NCBI GenBank assembly: GCA_027317105.1
Contig: DAHVFH010000203.1
Span: 1 to 56,734, forward strand
Direction of reading: 5' to 3'
DNA length: 56,734 nt
Origin: Cytophagales bacterium
GTDB taxonomy: Bacteria; Bacteroidota; Bacteroidia; Cytophagales; Cyclobacteriaceae
In this document: positions 42,689 to 51,376 of the stretch, one piece after another
Position numbering within the stretch: position 1 is the stretch's first letter
Layout: the number at the start of each line of letters is the position of its first letter
Notes under the pieces: generated by a model
Seen by the model: the letters and a program-made list of their open reading frames with translations, nothing else
Database searches by the model: none
What the model was told of the DNA's origin: nothing
Program-made: the position numbers and the translations under genes

Positions 42689-43258
42689 TTACTTTTCTGC
42701 TGTGGACTGCTGTCTGTCGTTTGTGGACATTTTAATCAAACAAAACACCGAATAATTAATCATATCCTGATAGTTCGCTTTTACACCTTCGCTCACCAAT
42801 GTCTTTCCCTCATTGTCTTCAATTTGCTTGGTGCGAAGAAGCTTCATTAAAATAATATCAGTCATCGAGCTGACCCGCATATCGCGCCAGGCTTCGTCAT
42901 AGTCGTGATTTTTATTTTGCAGCAAGGCAAATGTCTCGTCAGCAGCCTTATCATACATCGGTTCTAGTTCGGCAAAACTTAGATCCATTTTATCGGAATG
43001 AATCAAGTTTATCTGAATTAAGGCGATAAGACAGTAATTAATGATTCCAATGAATTCATCTTTAACGCTGTCTGCTACTTTTTGCGCCTGCTTTTCCTGA
43101 ATATTTCGGATGCGCTGGGCTTTGATGAAAATCTGGTCGGTAATGGAAGACAAGCGCAAAACACGCCAAGCCGTGCCATAATCTTGCGTCTTCTTGGCAA
43201 AAAGGGTTTTGCACACCGTCATCACCTCTTTATATTCGTGGGCAGTTTTATCATTCAT
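42689..43258 (-). CDS. DUF1599 protein with internal duplication
   Basis: 189 residues made of two DUF1599 copies: KKTQDYGTAWRVLRLSSITD and then NKNHDYDEAWRDMRVSSMTD, about 95 residues apart. DUF1599 has been linked to modified-nucleotide metabolism, unproven here. The C-terminal tail (NDRQQSTAEK) is encoded by the repeat that flanks the next gene, so the original end may have been altered. Its start is just 5 bases from the divergent folP start. A near-consensus -7 box (TTACTTTG) lies inside the folP coding start. Confidence 0.8.
   Translation of the reverse strand: MNDKTAHEYKEVMTVCKTLFAKKTQDYGTAWRVLRLSSITDQIFIKAQRIRNIQEKQAQKVADSVKDEFIGIINYCLIALIQINLIHSDKMDLSFAELEPMYDKAADETFALLQNKNHDYDEAWRDMRVSSMTDIILMKLLRTKQIEDNEGKTLVSEGVKANYQDMINYSVFCLIKMSTNDRQQSTAEK
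42698..42731. repeat. short repeat flanking the right side of the four-helix-bundle gene
   Basis: TGTGGACTGC, TGTCTGTCGT and GTGGACATT, with GTCGTTTG at 42716-42723. Related to the block at 42294-42326 in both direct (GTCGTTTG) and inverted (GTGGACATT) orientation. Confidence 0.5.
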
Positions 43259-43263
43259 AAAGG

Positions 43264-44139
43264 ATGCAAAGTAAAATATTTTCGGTCAACAAAACACTTA
43301 ACCTTCGGGGTACGCTGATGGATTTATCCGTGCCGAAGGTCATGGGCATCCTCAACGTAACCCCCGACAGCTTTTATGATGGACTCCGGTACACCGATGA
43401 GGCATCTATTTTGAAACAAGTTGAAAAAATGATTGCTGAAGATGCCGATTTTATAGATGTGGGTGGTTATTCCACCCGTCCCGGTGCGGAAGAAATTTCG
43501 GAGGAGGAAGAAGTAAAGAGGGTTTTGCCCGCCATTGAACTTATTGTTAAAAATTTCCCAGACGCAATTATTTCGATTGACACGTTTCGGTCCGCGGTTG
43601 CCCGGCAAGCGATTAATTCGGGGGCTTCCATGATCAATGATATTTCGGGAGGGAACCTGGATGATGCCATGTATCAAGTAGTTGCTGAATTGAATGTGCC
43701 TTACATACTCATGCACCTTCGAGGCACGCCTCAAACGATGGCCAAGCAAACAGATTATGAAAATCTATTAAAAGAGATTACGGATTATTTCCATCAAAGA
43801 ATTTATCAACTACACCAACTTGGCGTAATGGATATTATAATTGATCCGGGATTTGGTTTTGCCAAGAATGTGGGGCAGAATTTTGAGTTATTAAGAAATT
43901 TGGATTACCTAAGAATTCTTGGCAAGCCGGTGATGGTTGGCCTATCGCGTAAATCAATGATCTGGCGAACCCTTAAAATTAAGGCAGAAAACGCGTTGAA
44001 TGGCACCACGAGTTTAAATACTATTGCTTTGCTGAAAGGCGCTTCCATTCTTCGGGCGCATGATGTGCGGGAAGCGAAGGAAGTGATTCAGTTGATCAAT
44101 AATTTCCCTAATCCTCTTGGTATTGAGGGTGAAGATTAA
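43264..44139 (+). CDS. folP: dihydropteroate synthase
   Basis: 291-residue TIM barrel of folate synthesis (target of sulfa drugs), joining pterin pyrophosphate and p-aminobenzoate. Motifs: VMGILNVTPDSFYDG (27-41), DVGGYSTRPGAEE, INDISGG, LMHLRGTPQTM, IIDPGFGFAK and PVMVGLSRKSMIWR. The early KTLNLRG supports the 43264 start. It is followed 5 bases later by a SpoU methyltransferase gene, so they are likely co-transcribed. It starts just 5 bases from the divergent DUF1599 gene. Confidence 0.95.
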   Translation: MQSKIFSVNKTLNLRGTLMDLSVPKVMGILNVTPDSFYDGLRYTDEASILKQVEKMIAEDADFIDVGGYSTRPGAEEISEEEEVKRVLPAIELIVKNFPDAIISIDTFRSAVARQAINSGASMINDISGGNLDDAMYQVVAELNVPYILMHLRGTPQTMAKQTDYENLLKEITDYFHQRIYQLHQLGVMDIIIDPGFGFAKNVGQNFELLRNLDYLRILGKPVMVGLSRKSMIWRTLKIKAENALNGTTSLNTIALLKGASILRAHDVREAKEVIQLINNFPNPLGIEGED

Positions 44140-44144
44140 GATTC

Positions 44145-44681
44145 ATGAAAAAATTAAAGCTGGAAGAACTCGGAAGGATTTCTGTGGATGAGTTTAAAGA
44201 CGTGGATAAAATTCCAGTGTGCATTTTATTGGATAATGTGCGTAGCCTCCACAATGTGGGCGCTGCATTTCGCACAGCGGATTCCTTTCGCATAGAAAAA
44301 ATTTACCTTACCGGAATTACAGGAACACCACCTCATCGGGAAATCCATAAAACGGCTTTAGGGTCGACCGATTCTGTAGCCTGGGAATATGTTGAAAAAC
44401 CGGAAGAGGTTGCCGCCAAACTTAAAGACGAAGGCTATCAAATCATCATTGTTGAGCAAACCACAGAAAGTTTGCCGTTGCAGGATTTCAGTTTTTCGAA
44501 AGAAAAGAAATATTGCTTAGTCTTTGGAAACGAAGTGCACGGAGTAAGTGAATCCGTCATTGAATTAGGGGATTTAGCCCTAGAAATTCCGCAAACGGGC
44601 ACAAAACATTCGTTAAATGTCTCTGTTTGTCTTGGCATCGTTGTCTGGGAGGTATTTTGTAAGTTGAACTTTTCTGATTAA
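44145..44681 (+). CDS. SpoU/TrmH-family RNA methyltransferase
   Basis: 178 residues. Motifs include LLDNVRSLHNVGAAFRTADSF (motif 1), ALGSTDSVAWEY, YCLVFGNEVHGVSES (motif 2) and LNVSVCLGIVVWEV (motif 3, SAM knot). It probably 2'-O-methylates a tRNA or rRNA ribose. The N-terminal extra domain is minimal, as in TrmL-type enzymes, but the target is not certain. It follows folP by 5 bases. Confidence 0.88.
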   Translation: MKKLKLEELGRISVDEFKDVDKIPVCILLDNVRSLHNVGAAFRTADSFRIEKIYLTGITGTPPHREIHKTALGSTDSVAWEYVEKPEEVAAKLKDEGYQIIIVEQTTESLPLQDFSFSKEKKYCLVFGNEVHGVSESVIELGDLALEIPQTGTKHSLNVSVCLGIVVWEVFCKLNFSD

Positions 44682-44769
44682 CATACCGGTCTTTATTATA
44701 ATTTTGAAAGTCAAAAGGATAATTATTGCTTAGCCTTATTTAGGAAAACAACTCTTGAACTTACGCCCT

Positions 44770-45591
44770 ATGAATCAACAACTTAAATTTTCAATTTTTA
44801 GCACAAGCACCGTAACGTATGGCATTAAAAATCTTATTGGACTCATTCTATTGGGGTTTTCTTTTTCAGCTTTAGCGCAAAAAGGAATTCATGAAAGCAT
44901 TGCCTTTGAGAAACCTCCAGTTATTGATGGGAAAATGGATGATTGGCCTATAGAGTGGTGGCTTGACCCCGATGGGAAGTTTCTTTCTAATGTGGGTAAC
45001 GATGCGGAAAATTTGTATTTCCGCTTAAAGGTATCTGATGATATCACACAGGCGAAGATTGGTATGTTTGGCTTGTCGCTTCGCCTAAACCCCAAAGGGA
45101 AAAAAAAGGGGAAAGTTGGGCTGAAGTATCCGGTAGGTAAAGACGAGAGTGAATTAAAACACGCTAAACCAATAAATATAAGCAAGGATGTGGATCTTGC
45201 TGAAAAAGTGCAGATGAAAAAAGAATGGATCAGCGATGTGGAAGTGGTTGAATTGATCGGTCTGGCCAAAAATAATATTGTCTCAAGCCGGCTTGGATTG
45301 ATGAACGGTATTGAATCAACTATTATTGCGCAAGAAGATGGCTCTTATATTTACGAAGCTAAGATTCCATTCAAAGCCTTTAATATCAAAAAGAATGAGG
45401 TCGATTTACTTGGGGTGGAATTTGAGACGGGAAGGTTAGTTCAGAAAAGCAATAACGCTACCTCAAGTAACCCTGGGTATAATCCAAACTCTCGTGGGCC
45501 AGGCAGTCAGCCTCGTCAATACTATAGCAATTATTCTTACAACCCACTTTCTTCACCGGGCTATCTTTGGATTGGTCTAAAGTTGAAATAG
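44770..45591 (+). CDS. exported protein with CBM9-like N-terminal domain
   Basis: 273 residues with a hydrophobic signal (LIGLILLGFSFSALAQ) preceded by an unusually long charged N-region (about 25 residues). Mature region begins GIHESIAFEKPPVIDGKMD and WPIEWWLDPDGKF, the pattern of carbohydrate-binding module 9-like and DOMON-related domains. The C-terminal third is Asn/Ser/Gly/Pro/Tyr-rich (SSNPGYNPNSRGPGSQPRQY) and ends in LWIGLKLK. No catalytic motif. It starts with ATG at 44770; a TTG lies upstream. It is followed 6 bases later by purM. Confidence 0.65.
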   Translation: MNQQLKFSIFSTSTVTYGIKNLIGLILLGFSFSALAQKGIHESIAFEKPPVIDGKMDDWPIEWWLDPDGKFLSNVGNDAENLYFRLKVSDDITQAKIGMFGLSLRLNPKGKKKGKVGLKYPVGKDESELKHAKPINISKDVDLAEKVQMKKEWISDVEVVELIGLAKNNIVSSRLGLMNGIESTIIAQEDGSYIYEAKIPFKAFNIKKNEVDLLGVEFETGRLVQKSNNATSSNPGYNPNSRGPGSQPRQYYSNYSYNPLSSPGYLWIGLKLK

Positions 45592-45597
45592 CTTCAA

Positions 45598-46767
45598 TTG
45601 AATACAGATCGTTATACACAACGTGGTGTTTCGGCTTCCAAAGAAGATGTGCACCATGCTATTAAGAACTTAGACAAAGGACTCTTTCCAAAAGCATTTT
45701 GCAAAATTGTTCCTGATCTTTTGGCACAAGACGAAAACTATTGCACCGTGATGCATGCCGATGGTGCTGGAACAAAATCTTCATTGGCCTACATTTATTG
45801 GAAAGAGACGGGAGACTTAAGTGTTTGGAAAGGCATTGCACAAGATGCAATCATCATGAATGTAGACGACTTACTTTGTGTTGGCGCGAAAGGGCCTATT
45901 TTACTCTCCTCTACAATAGGAAGAAATAAAAATTTAATTACGGGCGAGGTAATCTCTACCATCATTGAAGGAACTGAAGAAGTATTAACGATGCTTCGAC
46001 AATCTGGTATGGAAATTCATAGCACAGGAGGAGAGACTGCCGATGTAGGTGATTTGGTTAAAACTATTATCGTAGACAGCACTGTGACAGCCCGCATGAA
46101 GAGAAGTGAGGTAATCGATAACAGCCGCATACAGGGAGGTGATGTGATTGTTGGATTGGCGTCTTTCGGAAAAGCTAACTATGAAAGGGAATATAATGGC
46201 GGTATGGGCAGCAATGGGCTCACTTCGGCACGGCACGATGTCTTTCATAAAGAATACGCATCCAAATACCCGGAATCTTTTGATTCGAATGTTCCCAATG
46301 AACTTGTCTATTCGGGGAAATATAAAATGGCCGACACATTGCCGGAAGTCCCTTTAACCATTGGTAAGCTGGTGCTTTCACCGACACGGACTTATGCTCC
46401 GATTGTGATTGAACTATTAAAACAACTCCAACAGCAAATACATGGCATGGTCCATTGCAGTGGCGGAGCGCAAACCAAGGTGCTGCACTTCATCGAAGCG
46501 TTGCATGTGATTAAAGATAACTTATTTGAAGCCCCTCCTCTTTTCCAGCTCATCCGCGATTGCAGTGGCACGGATTGGAAGGAGATGTACAAAGTCTTCA
46601 ACATGGGCCATCGGATGGAAATCTACCTGGAGGAGAAATTCGCAGATCAAGTCATTCAAATTTCAAAAAGCTTTGGGGTAGAAGCGCAGGTTGTTGGACA
46701 GGTGGAAAAATCTAATGAAAAGAAAGTTACCATCAAAAGCGAATATGGCGAGTTCGTCTATCGTTAG
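45598..46767 (+). CDS. purM: phosphoribosylformylglycinamidine cyclo-ligase (PurM-like)
   Basis: 389 residues. The AIRS fold is shown by YTQRGVSASKEDVHHAI, MHADGAGTKSSLAYIYW, IVDS...STGGETADVGDLV and GDVIVGLASFGK. It makes aminoimidazole ribonucleotide in purine synthesis. Length is longer than E. coli PurM (345), with C-terminal additions. The start is TTG at 45598, needed to include the conserved first strand; no ATG precedes it. The 6-base spacing to the CBM9-like gene may be accidental. Confidence 0.88.
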   Translation: MNTDRYTQRGVSASKEDVHHAIKNLDKGLFPKAFCKIVPDLLAQDENYCTVMHADGAGTKSSLAYIYWKETGDLSVWKGIAQDAIIMNVDDLLCVGAKGPILLSSTIGRNKNLITGEVISTIIEGTEEVLTMLRQSGMEIHSTGGETADVGDLVKTIIVDSTVTARMKRSEVIDNSRIQGGDVIVGLASFGKANYEREYNGGMGSNGLTSARHDVFHKEYASKYPESFDSNVPNELVYSGKYKMADTLPEVPLTIGKLVLSPTRTYAPIVIELLKQLQQQIHGMVHCSGGAQTKVLHFIEALHVIKDNLFEAPPLFQLIRDCSGTDWKEMYKVFNMGHRMEIYLEEKFADQVIQISKSFGVEAQVVGQVEKSNEKKVTIKSEYGEFVYR

Positions 46768-46793
46768 ATTAAAAAGATACGATTGGAAACCAC

Positions 46794-47252
46794 TTAAAAC
46801 TTATCGTCATTCACTTCTATCCAATTGTTGTCAGGATCCTGTAAATAAATTTGCTTCACTCCGTCAGCACGCAATTGCGGAGTTTTAGAAGTCTGCTTCC
46901 AATTGCCATAGTTCACACTCATCGCGTCAAGATGTTTAATGAAATCAGGCAGGTTGTTTACAGAATAAGCGAAATGAGAATTGATATCATGTTTGGTTAC
47001 ATCCGCTGCTCCTTGTATTAAATGGATTTGACTGTGGTCGCCAGTTTTCAACCACACGTGTTTGCCATCGTGGAAGGGTTCTGGAATTTCACTTAGTTGA
47101 ATCACATCTTTATAAAAGGCCGCGCTCTTGGCTAAATCCTTTACATACAACGCAACATGATTGGCTTTGACACCATTTTGGGCGGAGGCATTTACAGCGA
47201 TTCCGCTAAGAGCGAAAACGAGTAGACTAAATGTGCTTATTTTTTTTATCAT
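46794..47252 (-). CDS. exported VOC/glyoxalase-fold protein
   Basis: 152 residues with signal peptide MIKKISTFSLLVFALSGIAVNASAQ and then NHVALYVKDLAKSAAFYKDV, the start of a vicinal-oxygen-chelate fold, and IYLQDPDNNWIEVND at the end carrying the second metal site. Most VOC enzymes are cytoplasmic, so an exported one is unusual; it may act on a periplasmic substrate or bind a ligand. It follows the TIM-barrel gene by 13 bases on the same strand, so the pair is probably one operon. Confidence 0.8.
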   Translation of the reverse strand: MIKKISTFSLLVFALSGIAVNASAQNGVKANHVALYVKDLAKSAAFYKDVIQLSEIPEPFHDGKHVWLKTGDHSQIHLIQGAADVTKHDINSHFAYSVNNLPDFIKHLDAMSVNYGNWKQTSKTPQLRADGVKQIYLQDPDNNWIEVNDDKF

Positions 47253-47265
47253 AGCGATAAAGTAC

Positions 47266-48114
47266 TTATTTGCCGTGTTCTAATTTAGAAATATATTTAA
47301 AATCATAGGCAAGGCTTTCCAATGCCGTAGCTGAATACTCTTCTTGCTCGATGAAATAGTGTTTCAGACCAGATTTTTTCGCGTAGCCAAGGAGTTCTTT
47401 AATATTCACATCGCCTTTACCAAATTCTGTGCTGTGCTTTTCCTTGAGGTTCATGTCTTTGAGGTGCCATAAGGGGAATCGGCCAGCGTATTTTTCAAAA
47501 TAAAAATCTGGTTTGGCTCCTGCAGCGATCAACCAGCCGAGATCAAGCTCCATGCAGACCAGCGAAGGATCAGTTTTATCCAACAAAATATCGTACAAGG
47601 TCTGTTGCCCTTCCTTTTCAAATTCAGAATCATGATTATGGTAACCAAACGTAATACCTACTTTTTTACAGTCTTCCCCGGATTTCGAAAAAATATCTGC
47701 ACTGCGTTTATAGTTATCGACAGTTTGACCTTGACTCGGCAATACCGAGCAGATGAGGTAAGCCTGCCCAGCCTCTGCCGCCTGATCGATAGATTTTAGC
47801 CAATCGCTATCAATGTGAACATGTCCGCTCACCAGCTTAATTCCCAAATCAGTGGTGATGCTTTTAATTTCTTTGGGCGACAGCCCGTAATAATTTCCTT
47901 TCTCGCTTTTGGCAGATTCGATTTCATTGTACCCAATTTTGGCCAATTTTTTTAGTGTTCCCGTTGCATCAGCAAGCATTTCCTTTCTTAGGGAATAAAG
48001 CTGTATCCCGACTTTTCCTTTTTTCTCACTGGCATGCAAAAATTCAGGGACAAAAAGAGCGCCTACGAGAGCACCCGAGGCTTTTAGGAAATTTCGTCTG
48101 TTGGGGTTATTCAT
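47266..48114 (-). CDS. Tat-exported sugar phosphate isomerase/epimerase-like TIM barrel
   Basis: 282 residues. Begins with the twin-arginine signal MNNPNRRNFLKASGALVGAL (Arg6-Arg7), so a folded, metal-containing enzyme is exported to the periplasm. The barrel follows: IGYNEIESAKSE, VSGHVHIDSDW, FGYHNHDSEF, MELDLGWLIAAG and HLKDMNLKEK, with the Glu and His metal ligands of the AP-endonuclease-2 superfamily. Family members isomerise or oxidise sugars; the substrate is unknown. Upstream is a TACCTTTA box (one mismatch). The VOC protein is next downstream. Confidence 0.88.
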   Translation of the reverse strand: MNNPNRRNFLKASGALVGALFVPEFLHASEKKGKVGIQLYSLRKEMLADATGTLKKLAKIGYNEIESAKSEKGNYYGLSPKEIKSITTDLGIKLVSGHVHIDSDWLKSIDQAAEAGQAYLICSVLPSQGQTVDNYKRSADIFSKSGEDCKKVGITFGYHNHDSEFEKEGQQTLYDILLDKTDPSLVCMELDLGWLIAAGAKPDFYFEKYAGRFPLWHLKDMNLKEKHSTEFGKGDVNIKELLGYAKKSGLKHYFIEQEEYSATALESLAYDFKYISKLEHGK

Positions 48115-48255
48115 GATACAGGGGTTGATGATTCGATCTTCCTATTTTATTTAAAGGTACTCCAATCAATAGAATAACACGCAAGAATAACATTGAACGG
48201 ATGCAAATACGTTTATTCGGTGAATGTTCCCTTTTAAATGAACAAATACGGGCAA

Positions 48256-51200
48256 CTAAGTTCTGCGTTTATACAGCACCCGCATAAAACTCGGCAGTAC
48301 CAAGAGTAATAAAGGCAGCCCGGCAATAAACCCACCAATGACAGCAATAGCCAACGGTTGCTGCATCTGTGCACCAAGTCCAATCCCAAGTGCCAAAGGC
48401 ATAAGCGCAAGAATGGCCCCAATAGCAGTCATCAATTTTGGACGGATGCGCAGCGCAATAGCATAGTTGATGGACTGATCTACATCATTGGTTGCAAGCA
48501 TATTTTGACGGAATTGATTTACCGTAAAAATCGCGTTCTCGGCAATGATCCCCACGATCATGATGATCCCCGTATAGCTGCTCACATTAAGCGGAATGCC
48601 TATAATGTAAAGCGCAAGAATACATCCGCTGATAGCGGAAACAGAAACGAATAATAGCAAGGCTGATATTCTCCATTCTTTGAATAAAAACATAAGCACC
48701 CCAAAGACGAACAAAGTGGCCATTGCTAATATAGTCAGCAATTCTTTGAAAGATTTTTGTTGCTCAGCATACGCACCGCCATAAACAATGGTATAGCCTA
48801 GTGGTAAGGGTAACTCCGCCTTTAATTTCTTTTGAATATCTTTGATGGCACCGCCCAGATCACGATTCTCTAAGCGCGCAGTAAGAATCACAGTCGATTT
48901 GAGATCTTCTCTTCGGTATTCAATCTCACCGGGAATTATTTTCACGTCACAGAAAAAAGAAAGCGGCCGTGTAGTTCCATCAGGCAAAAAAATCAATTGC
49001 CTTTTTAAAAGGTTCAAATCATTGTCTTTGAAATCAGTAAACCGCAACAAAATTCTACGCATTTGCTCACCTTCTTGAAATTGGCCGATTTGCAATCCGC
49101 CTGTCATGGCCGCTTGAAAAGGCGAAGGCGTTGCCACGTTTGCATTTAACCCCAGCGGCATCCCGGCCGTGTAGGTGGTCAGTTGATTCTGAAAATCAAT
49201 CAACGAAATTTTGTAGAGGCTCAACTTTTCCTGATCGGGCAGGAAGATGATGGAAGGCCCTGCGGTCACCAAACCGCTATTAATATCGGCAATGCCCGGT
49301 ATTTGCTGTAAAAGTGTGTCCGATTTGCCTGCTAATTTTTTCAACACTTCGTAGTCATTGCCAAATATTTTTATCTGAATAGGTTGTGGTGTACTCATCA
49401 GGTCACCTAGCAAATCGGAAATGCGTTGGCCGAAAGAAATTTCTTCCATGGCCACTACTTTACCGCTAATGTCCCTGCGAAGTTCGTTGATTACTTCATC
49501 CGTGGTTTTCGTTCTTGATTTTTTTAATTGGATAGAATAATCTCCGATGTTTGATGGATCACTCTTGAAGGCCATGTGTATCCCTGTTCTACGCGAATAG
49601 GATTCTACATCAGGATGAGCGTCCACAATTTTTTCTATTTCTTTACAGATGGCATCGGTTTCTTCGAGTGAAGTGCCTGCCGGGGAAATGTAATCCAGCA
49701 CAATCGTGCCTTCATCTAACTCAGGCAGAAAACCTGTTTCTAATTTGCCGGAAGCCCACCAGGCTGAACCGACCAAACTAACTACCAATAAAAAGGCTAT
49801 TATCGGTTTATTGAAAAACCAGGTAAGCCAGGAAAGTCGGTTGATGGATTCTGAAGCCGAATGCGTGTGTGGTTTCAAAGATGCCTTATAGCCGATCATC
49901 AAATGGAGTACGGGAAGTAAAAGCCAAGTCACCAGAAAAGAGGTGATCATCGTCAACTGCATGGTGTCAGAAAGTTCTCTGAAAAAACTTCCGGCCAAAC
50001 CGCTCATCAAGCGAAAGGGAAAGTGGATCACAATGGTGGCCAATGACGAGCCTACCATCGCAGGGAAAAGACCATGGATGGCTTCTCGTACAATAGTAAA
50101 CCGGTCTTTTTCGGGGTGATCTTCATGACCCCGATAGATTTGCTCAATGATCACGATGGCATCATCAATGATCAACCCAATGGAAGCGGCTATCGCTCCC
50201 AACGACATAATGTTGATGGTGATGCCCGCCAGATAAAGCACTAAAATTGTAAAGGTCAATGTAACAGGGATCGTGAGCATCACGACTAAACTCGACCGCC
50301 ACGACCGCAAAAAAATCACCATGACGATGAGGGCAAGGATTAATCCTTCGTAAATTGTTTTGACTACACTGTCAATGCTGTCGCCTACAAATGCACTTTG
50401 GTTGTAATACGGTTTTAGTTCATAGCCTTTTGGCAAAATCGTTCGGGCTTCGGCCGCTTTTTCTTCCACTTCTTTGGCAAAGTCAATCAAGTTAATGCCC
50501 GGTTGTTTCACCAAATCGATCAATACGGCATTGCTTCCATTGGCATTGATGATCACAAACTCCTGCATTTCCTGTATCTCGACAGTAGCCACATCTTTCA
50601 GTCGGATAATTCGGTTGCCATCGTTTTTCAGGATAATGTCTTTTAAGGCTTCAAGGTTATTGACCCGAGTATCCGTAAGTGATAGGTAGAGCCTGCGATA
50701 ATCGGAGATGAAGCCGTTGGATAAAACAAAATTGTTGGCATTGAAGACGGCAATAAACGATGCTGGAGAGAGGCCAAGCGATGAAAGCTTGAGCGGATCA
50801 GGAATGACCACAAAATCTTTCGCTCTTCCTCCCCTCACCACTACGTTTGAAATCCCTTTCACTTGCGAAAAGATGGGGCGCAATAAAAGATTCGCCTGAT
50901 CACGCATGGCCACCTGACTGTGTTCATGGCTTTCCAAGGTATAACCGTAAACAGGGAACAGCGATTGGTTCATCGCTTCAATAGAAAGGTTTACGCCTGG
51001 GGGCAAAAAATTCTTGATCTCATTGATCCTGCTTTCTATTTGCAACTTCTTAGAGTAAGTATCTAGCCCCCAATCAAAGAAAATATCGATCGTGCAAACT
51101 CCACGGCTTGTGCTGCTCTTCACGATCGTTTCGCCTTGCACTCTTTTCACGGCACTTTCCAGTGGTTTTGTCACCGTGATCATCATCCGGTCGATGGGCA

Positions 51201-51363
51201 ATTGTCCCGCAGCAGCTATGATTGTGATCCTTGGAAATAAAACTTCCGGGAAAAGATTGGTTTGCATGCGGGTGTAGGAAAATGCACCTGCAACCAACAG
51301 TAAGATCCCGATGAATAAAATGGGTTTGGCGAAAATCTGGAGATAACCTTTGGAAGAATTCAT
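48256..51363 (-). CDS. RND efflux transporter permease (CusA/HAE-1 type)
   Basis: 1035 residues with 12 membrane helices and two large periplasmic loops. TM4 holds the proton-relay Asp pair in SLGAIAASIGLIIDDAIVII, and the start (KGYLQIFAKPILFIGILLLV) and the C-terminal conserved RIRPKLMTAIGAILALMPL are typical. It pumps a drug or metal from the periplasm or membrane through a TolC-like channel. The metal-binding Met triad of CusA is not obvious, so a metal role is not shown. It is last of a three-gene operon (tolC-like, adaptor, permease), 13 bases after the adaptor. Confidence 0.94.
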   Translation of the reverse strand: MNSSKGYLQIFAKPILFIGILLLVAGAFSYTRMQTNLFPEVLFPRITIIAAAGQLPIDRMMITVTKPLESAVKRVQGETIVKSSTSRGVCTIDIFFDWGLDTYSKKLQIESRINEIKNFLPPGVNLSIEAMNQSLFPVYGYTLESHEHSQVAMRDQANLLLRPIFSQVKGISNVVVRGGRAKDFVVIPDPLKLSSLGLSPASFIAVFNANNFVLSNGFISDYRRLYLSLTDTRVNNLEALKDIILKNDGNRIIRLKDVATVEIQEMQEFVIINANGSNAVLIDLVKQPGINLIDFAKEVEEKAAEARTILPKGYELKPYYNQSAFVGDSIDSVVKTIYEGLILALIVMVIFLRSWRSSLVVMLTIPVTLTFTILVLYLAGITINIMSLGAIAASIGLIIDDAIVIIEQIYRGHEDHPEKDRFTIVREAIHGLFPAMVGSSLATIVIHFPFRLMSGLAGSFFRELSDTMQLTMITSFLVTWLLLPVLHLMIGYKASLKPHTHSASESINRLSWLTWFFNKPIIAFLLVVSLVGSAWWASGKLETGFLPELDEGTIVLDYISPAGTSLEETDAICKEIEKIVDAHPDVESYSRRTGIHMAFKSDPSNIGDYSIQLKKSRTKTTDEVINELRRDISGKVVAMEEISFGQRISDLLGDLMSTPQPIQIKIFGNDYEVLKKLAGKSDTLLQQIPGIADINSGLVTAGPSIIFLPDQEKLSLYKISLIDFQNQLTTYTAGMPLGLNANVATPSPFQAAMTGGLQIGQFQEGEQMRRILLRFTDFKDNDLNLLKRQLIFLPDGTTRPLSFFCDVKIIPGEIEYRREDLKSTVILTARLENRDLGGAIKDIQKKLKAELPLPLGYTIVYGGAYAEQQKSFKELLTILAMATLFVFGVLMFLFKEWRISALLLFVSVSAISGCILALYIIGIPLNVSSYTGIIMIVGIIAENAIFTVNQFRQNMLATNDVDQSINYAIALRIRPKLMTAIGAILALMPLALGIGLGAQMQQPLAIAVIGGFIAGLPLLLLVLPSFMRVLYKRRT

Positions 51364-51376
51364 AGCTGCGAACCGA

